This document shows, piece by piece, positions 49,263 to 59,648 of a DNA stretch of 64,000 bases. The notes under the pieces were generated by a model. It saw only the letters and a program-made list of their open reading frames with translations. It made no database searches and was not told where the DNA came from. Numbering within the stretch: the stretch's first letter is position 1; each line of letters begins with the position of its first letter. This DNA is from Plasmodiophora brassicae (Eukaryota; Endomyxa: Phytomyxea; Phytomyxea; Plasmodiophorida), in assembly GCA_036867785.1 (NCBI GenBank), contig CP145427.1:186001-250000 (forward strand), written 5' to 3'. The translations under genes and the position numbers were made by a program.

Positions 49263-49808
49263 TTAGTTGACGAGGAACTCGTCGTCGAGTTGCACAGCAG
49301 TGGTATGGTCGTCATTGCTGAAGAAGGCGTCGGCGGCGGACGGGACGGAGCTGGATGCCCCGGAGGAGATGGATCCTTTCCGGAAGCCGGCGTCAACCTC
49401 GCTGAACAGGCTGTGCATCCAGGTCTCGTCGGAGGCGTGCCTGAAGGACGTCAGCGGGTGGGCCTCGCGCGATCTGGGTGACGACGATGTCTTGCCAACG
49501 TCGGCCGCTCCCCTGTCCCGGAACTCCTCGAAGCACGACCACAGTTGGTCAAAGTCGCCACTTGAGAACTTGGTGATGTTCGTCGACCCATCCTTTGGGA
49601 TTACCAGCACCGACACTTCGCAGTCGCACACTACGATCGGGCACATGGGTTAGCAGTGCATCAGTCAGGGCAATGCCATCGGTGACGAACGCGTTGCTAA
49701 CTCGTGCGCCTTCTTGACTAGACCATGCCTCCGCTTCCTGAACGTTGAGTCACGTCGTTTGGCAATCGGGGACGGGTCGTCGACGATCACATCGTTCTTG
49801 GCCACCAT
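49263..49808 (-). CDS. Divergent MADS-box (SRF/MEF2-type) transcription factor
   Basis: Exons 49691-49808 and 49263-49630 (60-bp intron) encode 161 residues. Splicing creates a MADS domain: KRRDSTFRKRRHGLVKKAHE, then LATLCDCEVSVLVIPKDGS, then NITKFSSGDFDQLWSCFEEF. The TF-x-KR-x2-G-L-x-KKA-x-EL helix and LCDCEV strand are diagnostic. The N-terminus before the helix is short and lacks the usual GRKKI opening, so DNA contacts of the arm may differ. The C-terminal 90 residues are Ser-rich with acidic and aromatic residues, perhaps an activation region. It is expected to dimerise and bind CArG-like sites in the nucleus. Confidence 0.87.
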
Positions 49809-50201
49809 GATTGCGGAATGAGTCCCGCCAGCAGAGCTGCAACGAGCAATCGATGCCCGAGACCCGTGGTCGGTCCTAATTATAGAAAGGGCCGCACGCA
49901 GCTTCCACGGCCATCATGGGCCCCGGGGTCCCAGCCGCAGATCTCGAATTAGACCACAGCGATTCAAGAATAGAACCGCTCGTCCCACGGCCGAGGTTTG
50001 GGCATCCCGGTTCCGTTTCCAGAACAGCAGGTGCTCTTCATCGAACCTAATTTCGGTCGACCATCAGTTTGCCATGCACGTATGGGGCGGAGCGCTATGT
50101 ACGTAGATGGGCCGACCGATATTAGAGCTCGCAGTTTGCGCGGTGACCCGGGTCATGCTGCCAGTGTGAAAGCGACAACGGAACGCTAACCACAGCCCTC
50201 G
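49809..50201. other. Divergent intergenic region
   Basis: 393 bp between the MADS gene and a secreted-protein gene. No tRNA fold, repeat or conserved frame is recognised. Confidence 0.45.
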
Positions 50202-50780
50202 ATGAAGACCGCGCTGGTGGTGCTAGCGCTGCTGCTGACTTTGACTGTAATTATTACGAAAGCGTCGACGTCGGCAGGTGCGAAATGCGCAGCGTATACG
50301 GGGTCGAACGCAGGACTGGAGCTGACCCCCGAGTTGTTTATGACAGATAACGATAAGCCTAGTACTGGCATCGCAGGACTCCAGAACATGGTCGTTATGA
50401 ACCTCCAGAAATACTATCCACAAGTGCCGCCTGAACTGCTGAGCATGTCGTACACGAAACTGGCGTTGCTGTCGGCAGGTACGGGTGCCACGCTTCTGGC
50501 GGTTGACGAACTGAAGAGAGCTGTATCAAAATCGATCGGCTGGGCGGCGAGGAAGGTCGTAATGCCGACGACGCTCGTGGCGGCGTTAGGCCTAATGGGC
50601 CTGCGTATCGTCAATAGGAAAAAGTTCGACGAGTACTGGAACAGCGCCAAGGACAACGTATCCAATCTCAAAGACGCTGGCCTGGCGTATATCGGTTTCG
50701 ACCAGTTCAAGCTGAACGTTGCCACGTTCAGGGAGGTCGTGACGGCAATGCACGACGCCCAAAGCCCCGCCAAAGAATAA
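50202..50780 (+). CDS. Small secreted protein, 192 residues
   Basis: A single frame starts with a textbook signal peptide, MKTALVVLALLLTLTVIITKA. The mature part is helical with a second hydrophobic stretch in the middle (MPTTLVAALGLMGLRIV), so it might be membrane-attached after export. Only one Cys remains after the signal, so disulfide bonding within a chain is unlikely. Ends HDAQSPAKE. I recognise no family; candidate secreted or endomembrane protein. Confidence 0.65.
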   Translation: MKTALVVLALLLTLTVIITKASTSAGAKCAAYTGSNAGLELTPELFMTDNDKPSTGIAGLQNMVVMNLQKYYPQVPPELLSMSYTKLALLSAGTGATLLAVDELKRAVSKSIGWAARKVVMPTTLVAALGLMGLRIVNRKKFDEYWNSAKDNVSNLKDAGLAYIGFDQFKLNVATFREVVTAMHDAQSPAKE

Positions 50781-51177
50781 GCATCGAGAAAGCGACGCGA
50801 CTCTGCTCCCTTTGCAATTCCTTCATCATATCTTGCGCCCCAATAATATTTATATTCTCCAGCCCCTGATCAACGTCATGATCTAATCGTATACATGCAC
50901 TTTATACTAGTAAAGCATGCCGATCCTTAATCATCGTTTACGTGCGTACTTTGGCGTGCTTTACGGTTCCCCAGATGGCATTTCCGCGCGCAACGAAACA
51001 TCATAGCGTTCGGGCCTATCAGGACACAACGAACGGCGACCGCCATCGACCAGCAACTACGTCGACGTCGTCAGGAGCACCTCAGTGCCGCGGCCGGTCG
51101 AGCACGACGTCCGGCGCCGGTCCACATGTTCGCCGGTGGTCCCAGCGTGCGCCAGTGACCGCGGTGTCAGGTGGCGC
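50781..51177. other. Intergenic, A/T-richer stretch
   Basis: About 400 bp; the first 150 bp (50810-50940) are clearly richer in A/T than surroundings and probably hold the 3' end of the upstream gene and promoter of the next. No gene seen. Confidence 0.45.
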
Positions 51178-51705
51178 ATGAGTCAACAGTTAGCAATGCT
51201 CGATGCTGATTATGTCGGGCACCGATCGAGGATGCCGATGTACGCCGCCGCCGTTTACGCGTTCGACCTGGCGGTCTGCTTGGGTGTCCTGGCGCAGAAA
51301 GAGTCCTCGTGTCACGCCTTCCTGAATTACTACAGGGCGCTGCTGGTCCTGACCGCCTTCAGAGATACCGTATCGCTCGGCTGGGTATTACCGTTGCTGG
51401 TAAAGAGCACTGAACGCGGCCATGACGACACGGGGATCTTCCCGCCAACCATGTTATCGTGGTTGCACCGGTGCACCTGGGTTAGTCTAGCCCTGCTTCT
51501 GTACGGTTGGTTCACCGAACCGGACACCTGCAGGATGATGTCTCCTGTGATATATTGGTTCACGCGCGTCGAGCTCCTCCTTGTGGTCCCTGCCTGCATC
51601 ACGGGCATGTCATTCGCTGTCGTTTGTACGTATTCATGGATACGTCTGGTATATTCTCCGCTGAGTACCAGTGACAGATCTGTGCATTACGCTGCAGAAC
51701 AGTAA
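51178..51705 (+). CDS. Multi-pass membrane protein
   Basis: 175 residues with about four hydrophobic helices: AAAVYAFDLAVCLGVLAQ, YYRALLVLTAFRDTVSLGWV, WLHRCTWVSLALLLYGW and LLLVVPACITGMSFAVVCTY. Charged residues flank the spans as expected. A polar RDTVSL and WFTEPDTCR loop lie between. No family is recognised. An upstream exon is possible because a good acceptor (cggtgtcag|g) lies just 5' of the ATG. Confidence 0.6.
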   Translation: MSQQLAMLDADYVGHRSRMPMYAAAVYAFDLAVCLGVLAQKESSCHAFLNYYRALLVLTAFRDTVSLGWVLPLLVKSTERGHDDTGIFPPTMLSWLHRCTWVSLALLLYGWFTEPDTCRMMSPVIYWFTRVELLLVVPACITGMSFAVVCTYSWIRLVYSPLSTSDRSVHYAAEQ

Positions 51706-51880
51706 TCTGGATCTGGGTTTGCCGCGGTCACCGTCCGCTGCTCAACAGTCCCTCAACCAGGACGCATAGCACAAGGCCACAATACATTCCCGTTGCTGGC
51801 GCAGCTGGATTCGTTGCTTGGGAGGTCGATCAATCGTTTATTGGAAGATTGACAAACAGAACGGCCACAGTGATGGCTGA

Positions 51881-52432
51881 TCATGCGAGGACGGCGAAGG
51901 CAGCTGCGGCAATCACGGTGGCACCGACGTACACCGACGTCGCCGAGTTCTTCGCAGGGTCGTCCTTCGCGTTGTCCTTGTAGCCGGTGTAGGTCGCAAC
52001 CTTGTCCTTCATCGCGGCGTAGCCTTTCTGCATTCCGTCCTTGCCGACGACAGCAGCAGCAGTAGCACCGGCAGCAACAACGGCGCCGGCGCCAGCAGCG
52101 ATAGCACCAGCCCGTGTCATCTGCATCTTCCCGTCGACCTCGGTGGCCAGCCCTGCCTTCATCAGAATGTTCTTGCTGACGAACTTGTTCTGGTCCGCTA
52201 CCGGCTCGCCGTCGATAGCGCCAGTGTTGCCCAGTTCGCCGGTACTGTCGTCCTTGACCAAACCCATCTTCGTCCCAATCCCCGTCCCAATCCTCCCAAT
52301 CCCCGTCCCAATCCTACTGAAGAAGCCCGGAGCGTTGCTCGGGTCAGCCGGGGGCGCGGCATCATCATCGGCGGCGTATGCAACGGCGGCGAAGACCAGG
52401 GCGAAGACAAACAGGAACTTGATGGCCGACAT
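51881..52432 (-). CDS. Small secreted protein with hydrophobic C-terminal tail
   Basis: 183 residues: signal peptide MSAIKFLFVFALVFAAVAYA, an acidic/Pro start, a tandem RIGTGIG-RIGTGIG-TKMG motif, an Ala/Gly-rich hydrophobic middle (AGAIAAGAGAVVAAGATAAAV) and a final SVYVGATVIAAAAFAVLA tail after DDPAKNSA, which resembles a GPI-attachment signal. It is probably membrane- or surface-attached. The nucleotide repeat (ccaatccccgtcccaatcct) encoding RIGTGIG is nearly perfect. No family recognised. Confidence 0.68.
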   Translation of the reverse strand: MSAIKFLFVFALVFAAVAYAADDDAAPPADPSNAPGFFSRIGTGIGRIGTGIGTKMGLVKDDSTGELGNTGAIDGEPVADQNKFVSKNILMKAGLATEVDGKMQMTRAGAIAAGAGAVVAAGATAAAVVGKDGMQKGYAAMKDKVATYTGYKDNAKDDPAKNSATSVYVGATVIAAAAFAVLA

Positions 52433-53206
52433 GGCGTGTAGTCAATGGGGTGGCTTTCGATCGATGTTGCACAGACGAAGCGATTTGCAGATTGAACGTG
52501 TCCGGCGCGGCGTTTGCCGTGACCAGTGCGGCCGTCCAGACCGACACTTGGCGTGTCCAGAAATAGGATTGTCGAACCGAGACCCGTTTTTAGATCAGCG
52601 CCAGTCATGTCCGTCTGTGCCGTGGACGGGGTTCGTGTCGACCGAAGTGTCGACCGACGTGAACGGACAACTGCGAAACTATTTTTAGCAACGCATGACG
52701 TTCGAACCGCCCACCTACCTATGTAGTTGCGTAGAAGTGGAAACCGGTTCGACAAGCTCGAGCCAGGTCGCGAACAAGTTCTGACGTCACAGAGACGATA
52801 GAGCAACTCCATCTAGTTACGGCTGATACCACGACTTGGAATGGGCCCATGGCAACATCAGGACGATGGCGATAGACGCGCTGTGCCTGCCGTATCACCT
52901 AAGGCCATGACACTGCCGTCTCCACGTGACCAGCAACCTGTGGCCACGCGCCCCCGTTCAAGGCTGTGTACACGGGGAGCCATCCATTTCGTCGAAAGCT
53001 GCTGTATCCCCCGAGTGTATTGACATCTACGTATGCGATGAGCGTGCACCGGCGCCCGCTTCATGAGACCGTGTAGGCATTCCGCGCACGAGGAGTGTGC
53101 TGCACGTCTCGGATTCCGTAGGGACATCCCTCGGAGTTTTTGCTGGGCCAGTTTGGCCGGCGAGGACGTGTCTGGCGGACGCAAGAAGCAACAACGGGTG
53201 CCTGGG
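52433..53206. other. Divergent intergenic region, 774 bp
   Basis: It lies between two genes for secreted proteins on opposite strands. Frames in it are shadows of each other with no domain; no tRNA or repeat is recognised. Both promoters should lie here. Confidence 0.45.
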
Positions 53207-54865
53207 ATGTCGTTCAGGAGGCCCGTTCGTCCGGCCGGAACACCGGTGTCCTTCATGATCATGGTCATCGTCGGGCTCAGTGGCCGTGTTGATGCGTTGA
53301 TCATCACGCTGCGCTCGGCCAGCGACGCTGACGTCGACTATGCCGTGGACGCCTGGACGGCGGCGTCCCATTCCAAAGTGCTCGACGGTTTGATCGGCGA
53401 CCTTGGCGATCGCGTGGGTCGCGTTCAGGTGCCGAACATTGCCAGTAGCGAGTTGCAGCTGATCGTGGAGTTCATGAACGCAACCGCTGTCGAGGAGGTT
53501 CTGTCACATTCGCAGTTCTGCGCCAGGATCCCCCTGATGGATGATCCCGGTTTATAGGTCGACCTCGCCTTGGAATGGGTCGAGAACAGGTTGGCGGCGT
53601 TAACGGGCGATACGCTGTGCCGACTGTTGATCGCCGCTGATTTCCTCGATATGCGGTCGCTCTTGGTCGCTGTCGCGTCCACGAAACGTGCACGGGACGA
53701 CATAGCTATGATTGCCGCGACAATGCACGCGGACGTTCTTCATTACGTCATGGGCATCGTCCGGCTCTGTCACTTCGCACGAATGGACGGCCAGAGATCG
53801 CTATGGCGTCGGCTCCGGTACGCTCTCGTCGTCCAGGACGGGGTCGGCTTCGTCAATCAAGCGCCGTGGGTCGCCCACCTGAACTTGCTGAACTGGGCCG
53901 TCGCGTACAAGGAGGAACTGATCGTCCAGCTGCTGGTCAGCCTGCCGGGGATCGATGTGAACGCCTGCAGCTGCAGCGCGACGTTCAAGAGGACGCCCCT
54001 GCACGAGGCCGTCTTCACCGGCCAGGCGCGCGTCGTTGAGATGCTGTTACGTGCTCGCGGGATCGACGTGAATGCGCGCGACACGACCAACAGGACCGCA
54101 TTGCACTGGGTCAGAAACCCCAACAGCCACGTCGTAATCAACCTGCTGCTGAACGCGTCTGGCGTTGACGTCAGCGCGAGAGACATGTACGAACGCACGC
54201 CGCTGCACGATTTAGTGTACAGGGGCACCCTTCAGGCTGTCGAGGCGCTGCTACAAATCGGCGATGTCGACATCAACGCCCGTGACGTGCACGAAATGAC
54301 GCCTCTACATGAGGCCGTGTTTTCCAGAGATGGGGACATCGAATTGCTGCTCAAGCCGCCGGGAATCCGTCATGCCATCGTGGCGTTGCTGCTGAAGGCC
54401 CCCAGGATCGATGTCAATGCCCGTGATCAGCATCAGATGACTCCTCTGCATAGGGCGATCCAGGCTGGTCGCATTCGCACTGTCCAGTTACTGCTGATGG
54501 CCCCTGGTGTCGATGTCAATGCGCGCGATGGTCAGCAGCAGACCCCTCTGCACAAGGCCACGATGCGCTCCCGCGCGCACGTTGAGCTGTTGTTAAGGGT
54601 CCCCGGCATCGACGTCAACGCGGCCGACTCGCTCCAGATGACACCGCTCCACTTGGCGACTGCACTGAACCGCCCCGATATCGTGGAGCTGTTAGTGGCG
54701 CTACCCTCGATCAGCATCAATGTTGAAGACAGTTTTCAGAGGACGCCCTTGGACATTGCCAAGGCAAGTCGCTATCAACCAATCGTATCGCTGCTGAAGC
54801 CTCGCCACGGGACGCTGAAGAGGCTCATGAAGAGGCTCACCTCACTTCGCTGGCTGCTGTGGTAA
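53207..54865 (+). CDS. Secreted SKP1-like/ankyrin fusion protein (copy 2)
   Basis: Exons 53207-53497 and 53558-54865 (60-bp phase-0 intron) encode 532 residues. The signal segment PVSFMIMVIVGLSGRVDA precedes ITLRSASDADVDYAVDAW and VPNIASSELQLIVEFMNA, then after the intron EWVENRLAALTGDTLCRLLI and AADFLDMRSLLVAV, in SKP1/POZ order. About nine ankyrin repeats follow with PGIDVNARD and MTPLHEAV motifs; one unit near 54350 is truncated (KPPGIRHAIVALLL). Domain order, signal peptide and intron position equal those of the 4146-5781 gene, 49 kb away, but the sequences have diverged widely. A ubiquitin-ligase adaptor role outside the producing cell is inferred. Confidence 0.82.
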
Positions 54866-55562
54866 TACAAACGATTTCAGCTGTGCATCGTTTGTCACAA
54901 ATCGCTCGAGCGATCGAGTTTGCATAGATCCAGTATTACCCGTTGTTCAAGCGACACGGTCCCAGGCCGAGGACATGTTCGCGATAGTCGTCGGCCATTG
55001 CCAGTCAGCACGTGGACAGCTTGCGATCGAAGAAGAACGGCAGGTGGGTTTCACGGCGAGTTTATCGATGGCATAGTCAACGACTTCGCTGCATCGACGT
55101 AAACGCATTAACGTGCCGCTGCGACCCACTGTGTCATCTTGTCGCTCTGCAATTCAGATTGTTGCTCTGTTGGTGTTCCAACGGCACGTCCGCCAGTTGG
55201 ACTTACAGCCGTACACGGCAGTGCACGTCGACCGTAGCATAGCGCTAACGAAGAGGCGCGATCGTCGACATGGTTTTGGTGTCGCTCTTCCATTCCGCGC
55301 TGGACTCATGACTGCATTGCACGACCACTATACCCTTGCCGCGATCTGGCACTACATCCTTGTCTCGGCCGACCCCTAAGCGTATTGCGACTGGCTCTCC
55401 CAATGGGTCTATCCCAGGACCGGCTCCGGCACGTTCGCCCGCCTGCACCTGTGTGACCAACAGTACCGCTATTCATTGGGCAGTTTCCGCCTCGCTGTGC
55501 AATGACGTCCGTCGCTGCTCCTAAAGCAATCAGAGTATGGAGCAGCGGTCGTCGGAAGACTG
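54866..55562. other. Convergent gap, no supported gene
   Basis: About 700 bp. A plus-strand frame at 55113-55379 ends MTALHDHYTLAAIWHYILV, but it lacks start context and a partner exon. I leave it unannotated. Confidence 0.4.
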
Positions 55563-58037
55563 CTACATTTTCACAGTGACGAATGCAGCCTGCCGACCTG
55601 ATTTGACCATGGCTTCGAGCTCCTGCTTGGTCTGGATCTCGCCGCGCATGATGGCCTCGCAGTACTCGTGAGCGACAGAGATGTGGCTGTAGTGGTCTTT
55701 GCATTTGTGGATCGCCCAGACGCCGTCATCGTCGGTGCACAGCGTCACTGGGATATGCAGGTTCAGGAACCGCCGCAGCGTACGCTGGTTCTCCGGTTTA
55801 TCGTCTACGACGCTGTCGAACAGTAGCGCGTCGTTGCTTGTCGGGTTCAACTCGAACACGATGCTATTCGTGCGGCAGAACTGGCGGAACTTCCGCAAGG
55901 ACAGGATCAGGTCGTCGTCATCTGCCGGCGCGCAATCCAAGTCGGGGAGTGCCGACCCTCGTACTTCTGAGTCGTCTGCCAAGTGCAGAAAGGCGACGCC
56001 ATGGCCGATGCGGATGAGCGCAGATGGGTGTCCAGCAGGCGGTGCTCCAATTGCTTCATACAGCATCCGGATGCTCGTCATCAGGACACGCATATGCAAC
56101 TCAAACGCACGTTGAAGGGTGCGTTGGCCAGGATTAGGCGACGGCGCTGGGAACGCAGAGCTTGGCGGCCGTGGAACGCTCTCGCCGGCATGGATTCGCA
56201 TTCCGAACGTCCGGCGCCCGTTGTCGCGGAAGTACCGGACGATACTGAGAAACGTGGGATGGGTGAGCGGAATGTACGGATAGCCCATCTCGTCACCCAC
56301 CACATCGAGGCCAACGAGCAAGTGCTTCCAATACCGATGCAGGTCCCTACTGGAACCATCGTCGTGCAGCACGTCAAGGAACTCTTGTGCTATCAGACGA
56401 ACCGTGTCAGATGCGGGGTTTGGGAAACCAGAAACAGGATGGACTGACCCTTCCTCAGTTCGTCTGCAAACATGCTCTCGATTGATTTCTTGCTGCAGAG
56501 TTCTTTAGCGAGGTCCTGTAGGCTAGCGTCGAGTGGCACGCTCTTGACGAATTGTAACAGGCGCTCAAGGGCGCTGCCTTCGGACAGCGCATTGAACTCG
56601 ATGTCCGTCAGTGACCGATACTTTGTGGGAAGCCGAACACTGCTGCTGTTGCGCTTGAACGCCATCAGCAGAGTGAACGTCAGCCCTCTCGGCTTGTTAT
56701 GGTACACGCCGAAATACTTCCGCCATACAGGCCGGGGTTGGCTTCTACATGGGTCTCCAGATATCGAAATCTCTACAGCAGAAGTCAGAGTGCGAGCGCC
56801 ATCCTCATTACAGAGCGTACCGGGCATTTCCTTTTCCGATTCAGAGGATGCATCTGGCAGATCCTCCACGTCGCCTTCGGAAGGTTCGTCCCCGGCAACG
56901 CCCGCCTGCCCGCGCTTTCGATTCCTCAAGTTGACCAGCGGCGAGCTGAACGACTTCCTGACCACGTTGTCCATGATCGTTAAGTTCATGACGTCACTTG
57001 ACCCGACAGACATCTCCACGTAGTTCACGCCCGCGCGATCATAACGGCCCAGGACCGTGTTCAGCAAGATGCCCAGAACCTCCGGTCGCTGCTCGTATAT
57101 GCAATCCTTGGCGGCGAAGCGCATCGGATAGAACTGGGGCGTGAACTGACTTCCAGTCAGATCGCGGCGACAAACGATTTCGCCCAGAGCTCAGTACCTT
57201 TCCCCGGAACACCTGCACAATGTCGTGATGACCAGGAGCATCACCGTCCTTCCCGAGGAACTGAAACCAGTTCGAGACCAGCGCCCGGAAGCTGCCATTG
57301 CTGCGATCGCTGCCGACGACCAGGTCTGCGATGTGCTCGTTCCGCAACCCCACGGCCCAGCAGAGCGTCTTCCTTCGCGCATTCAGATACACGTACTCGT
57401 TGAACAGCCCGTTGACGTTTGCGCCGTTGCTGGACGTCGAGTTGTTGAACAGGCCTTCCAGGAGATACCGCCGCATATCCTGACGAAAGGTCACATCCGC
57501 AACGCCCGTTTCAATGTTGCAGATCTGGACGAGGGTATCCTCGGGGAATACGACGTCGTTCGTGAAATGGTCCGCGACGAACGAGATACGTTCCTGCCCC
57601 GCCCGTCGCTCCAGCTGTCCGATCAGCGAATCGTCAAGGTCGACCTCATGACGGCAGCCCGTATTGGTGCATTTCGCCTGCAGCGACTCGATCCTTGCTC
57701 TGAGGCAGGCGGCGGCGGCGTCCTTGGACGGTCTATCGGGGAACAGGACGCCGAGCGCGTGCTTCAGTTTGCGCCAGGCGTCGGTCGCGCGACAGGCCGT
57801 CGCACGGGGGAGGTAGACGGTCATGATACGCAGCCAGAGATCGGCGGCCCCCATCCCCATCAGGTGCGTGTGCAGTTCCGCCAGGCCACGACACCCGACC
57901 ACCCGGTCCAGCTCGGCAATGATCCGGGCCGTGCGGTCGGCGTGCGCGTCGCTGCCGATAGACCCGGACGACGACGACGACGACGACGCCATGCGTCGCC
58001 GCTTACGGCCACCGCTCCCGGTACCCGCCGACCGCAT
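55563..58037 (-). CDS. Adenosine/AMP deaminase-superfamily hydrolase
   Basis: Exons 57198-58037, 56449-57145 and 55563-56389 (introns 52 and 59 bp) encode 787 residues. Metal-site motifs are in order: GLAELHTHLMGM, GMRIHAGES, RIGHGVAF, FELNPTSNDAL and CTDDDGVW. FTPQFYPMRFAAKDCIYEQ and GVNYVEMSVGSSD lie between. This is the adenosine deaminase layout, but it is twice the usual length, with an added region between the first His motif and the rest, including an acidic low-complexity insert (GDVEDLPDASSESEKEMPG). Substrate could be adenosine or another aminopurine. The N-terminus has a Ser/Arg-rich tract and no signal peptide. Confidence 0.88.
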
Positions 58038-58090
58038 CGGCGGCTCCCCCGCCCACGAGGCGCCTGCGTTAAAAGCGCGAAACACAAATA

Positions 58091-58101
58091 AACTAAACTA
58101 A
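58091..58101. repeat. Left flanking direct repeat of the transposon
   Basis: aactaaactaa, identical to 59472-59482. It is longer than the 3-bp duplications usual for Harbinger. Confidence 0.85.
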
Positions 58102-58293
58102 GGGTGCGTCTGGCAACCGGAAAAATCGCAATTTTTGGCCCAAAAATGGCATTTTTCTCAGTAAAATGGCATTTCTTGAAAAATAACATTTTTGTAGCGT
58201 CTGGCAAACCATCTTCAGATTTTGGAAAATGCCATTTTTCGAGATTGAGCTCTGAGCTCAATTTCGAAAAATGGCATTTTGAAGCGAGCGCCA

Positions 58294-59122
58294 ATGCCGG
58301 ACGCGCACGCCGTGTTGGGCGACCATGGGGTACTCCCGTTGATGGTGGCGGCGGCATGGTACTCGGTTATGTACCTGTTGAAGACGCCACGCCGCACGTC
58401 TAGCCTTTCAGGAAAGGCGTGGGTTGATGAACTTCTCGCGGGCAATCACAGGCGCTTCCGAGAGGTCATGCGCATGGAGCCTGAAACGTTTCATCAACTC
58501 AAGCTTCTGCTACTCGACAAGGACCTGCTCCGGCCGAGCCGATGGGTGTCGGTCGAAGAAAAATTGGCCATATTCCTGTTCATCGCTGGTCATGCCGCTT
58601 CAAATCGCGATGCACAGGAACGTTTTCAACGCAGCGGTTGGACTATAACTCGGTACGTACGTACAATGAGCTATGCATAACGTGCTATCTGACCTTGTGG
58701 ACAGATGTTTTAATGAGGTGCTTCGAGCGTTGGTGGCGATTAGTTCCGATGTTATCTCGCTTCCTGACCCTGGACGTATCCCAGGAGAGATACGGCGCAA
58801 TCGAAAATGGTATCCGTACTTCAAGGACTGTTTAGGTGCTCTCGATGGAACACATATTCCTTGTCGACCGCCCAAAGACAGGGAGCGACCATTTAGGAAC
58901 CGCAAGAGCTTCGTCAGTCAAAACGTCCTGGCGGTTTGCTCCTTCAACCTGAGGTTCCTGTACGTCCTTGCAGGTCCAGCAGGCTTCGGAAATGGCCAAA
59001 CTTCGTCTTCAGCTTCGCAACACGGTCAGCAACTCCAGACTTTCCACCACAGGTTGAGCTCACCGATTCGAAGTGGGTTTTTACCTGGCTCAGTGAATAC
59101 TGAACACCGAACTTGGTGTTGA
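58294..59122 (+). pseudogene. Harbinger (HARBI1-type) transposase, C-terminally truncated
   Basis: Exons 58294-58652 and 58705 onward (52-bp intron). Family segments are clear: SLSGKAWVDELLAGNHRRF, VSVEEKLAIFLFIAGHAASN, RFQRSGWTITR-CFNEVLRAL, IRRNRKWYPYFKDC and LGALDGTHIPC, which carries the first two-thirds of the DDE site region. Homology ends at RFLYVLAG near 58975, where antisense Myb-like sequence begins, so the remaining catalytic residues are missing. It cannot be a complete transposase. Confidence 0.85.
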
Positions 59123-59270
59123 AATTCGCCAAGGCCGCAGTCCAAGCTTCTTTCTTAAAATTGTTTCCAGCCCGCTTACCGCGATCCGCTTGTTTCTGCA
59201 GCTGGCGCAACAAGTACTTGGACTTGGTGCCATCTTTCCAGTTGGCCGACACGCTGTCGCTCGCCACCAT
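58944..59270 (-). pseudogene. Myb/SANT-like DNA-binding protein of the transposon, truncated
   Basis: The frame reads WKDGTKSKYLLRQLQKQADR, FKKEAWTAALANFNTKFG, YSLSQVKTHFESV and VAKLKTKFGHFRSLLDL, the Myb-like trihelix that accompanies Harbinger transposases. It runs into antisense transposase sequence after LLDLQ, so its C-terminus is lost at the same deletion junction. Confidence 0.8.
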
Positions 59271-59648
59271 TGCAAATGGAAATGCCGGCCCCGGCCGGGC
59301 CTGTCCCCTGCGGAGTCCGCGACGCCCGTTTCAGCCGTAGGACAAAACGCCATTTTTCTAGCGGGCGTCTGGCAACGCATCTCCATTTTCCGAGATGGGA
59401 CTGGGAACCAAATGGTAAAAAATGGCATTTCGGAAAATGCCATTTTTCGCACTCGTTTGCCAGACGCACCCAACTAAACTAAACACCCCCGCCCACTTTT
59501 GCCGAATGACGCCAGTGGCACCGCGTGACCGCGTCGCCGTGTCCCGCGTCGTCAAGCCGGGCCAATTACTGTCGTTTTTCGCGCCCCATGCCCTCAACGG
59601 AACGTTGACTGTATTCTATACGGGACGGGAGGCGGCTCTGGACAATGC

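Larger units (their letters stand above)
58102..59471. mobile_element. PIF/Harbinger DNA transposon, internally deleted
   Basis: The 1,370-bp element is bounded by terminal inverted repeats gggtgcgtctggcaa (58102-58116) and its complement (59457-59471). It is flanked by 11-bp direct repeats aactaaactaa (58091-58101 and 59472-59482). Subterminal sequence is full of aaaatggcatttt palindromes, and the TIR core gcgtctggcaa recurs inside both ends (about 58198 and 59365). It contains a truncated DDE transposase on the plus strand and a Myb/SANT-like frame on the minus strand, the usual two Harbinger proteins, overlapping at their broken 3' ends. Confidence 0.93.
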
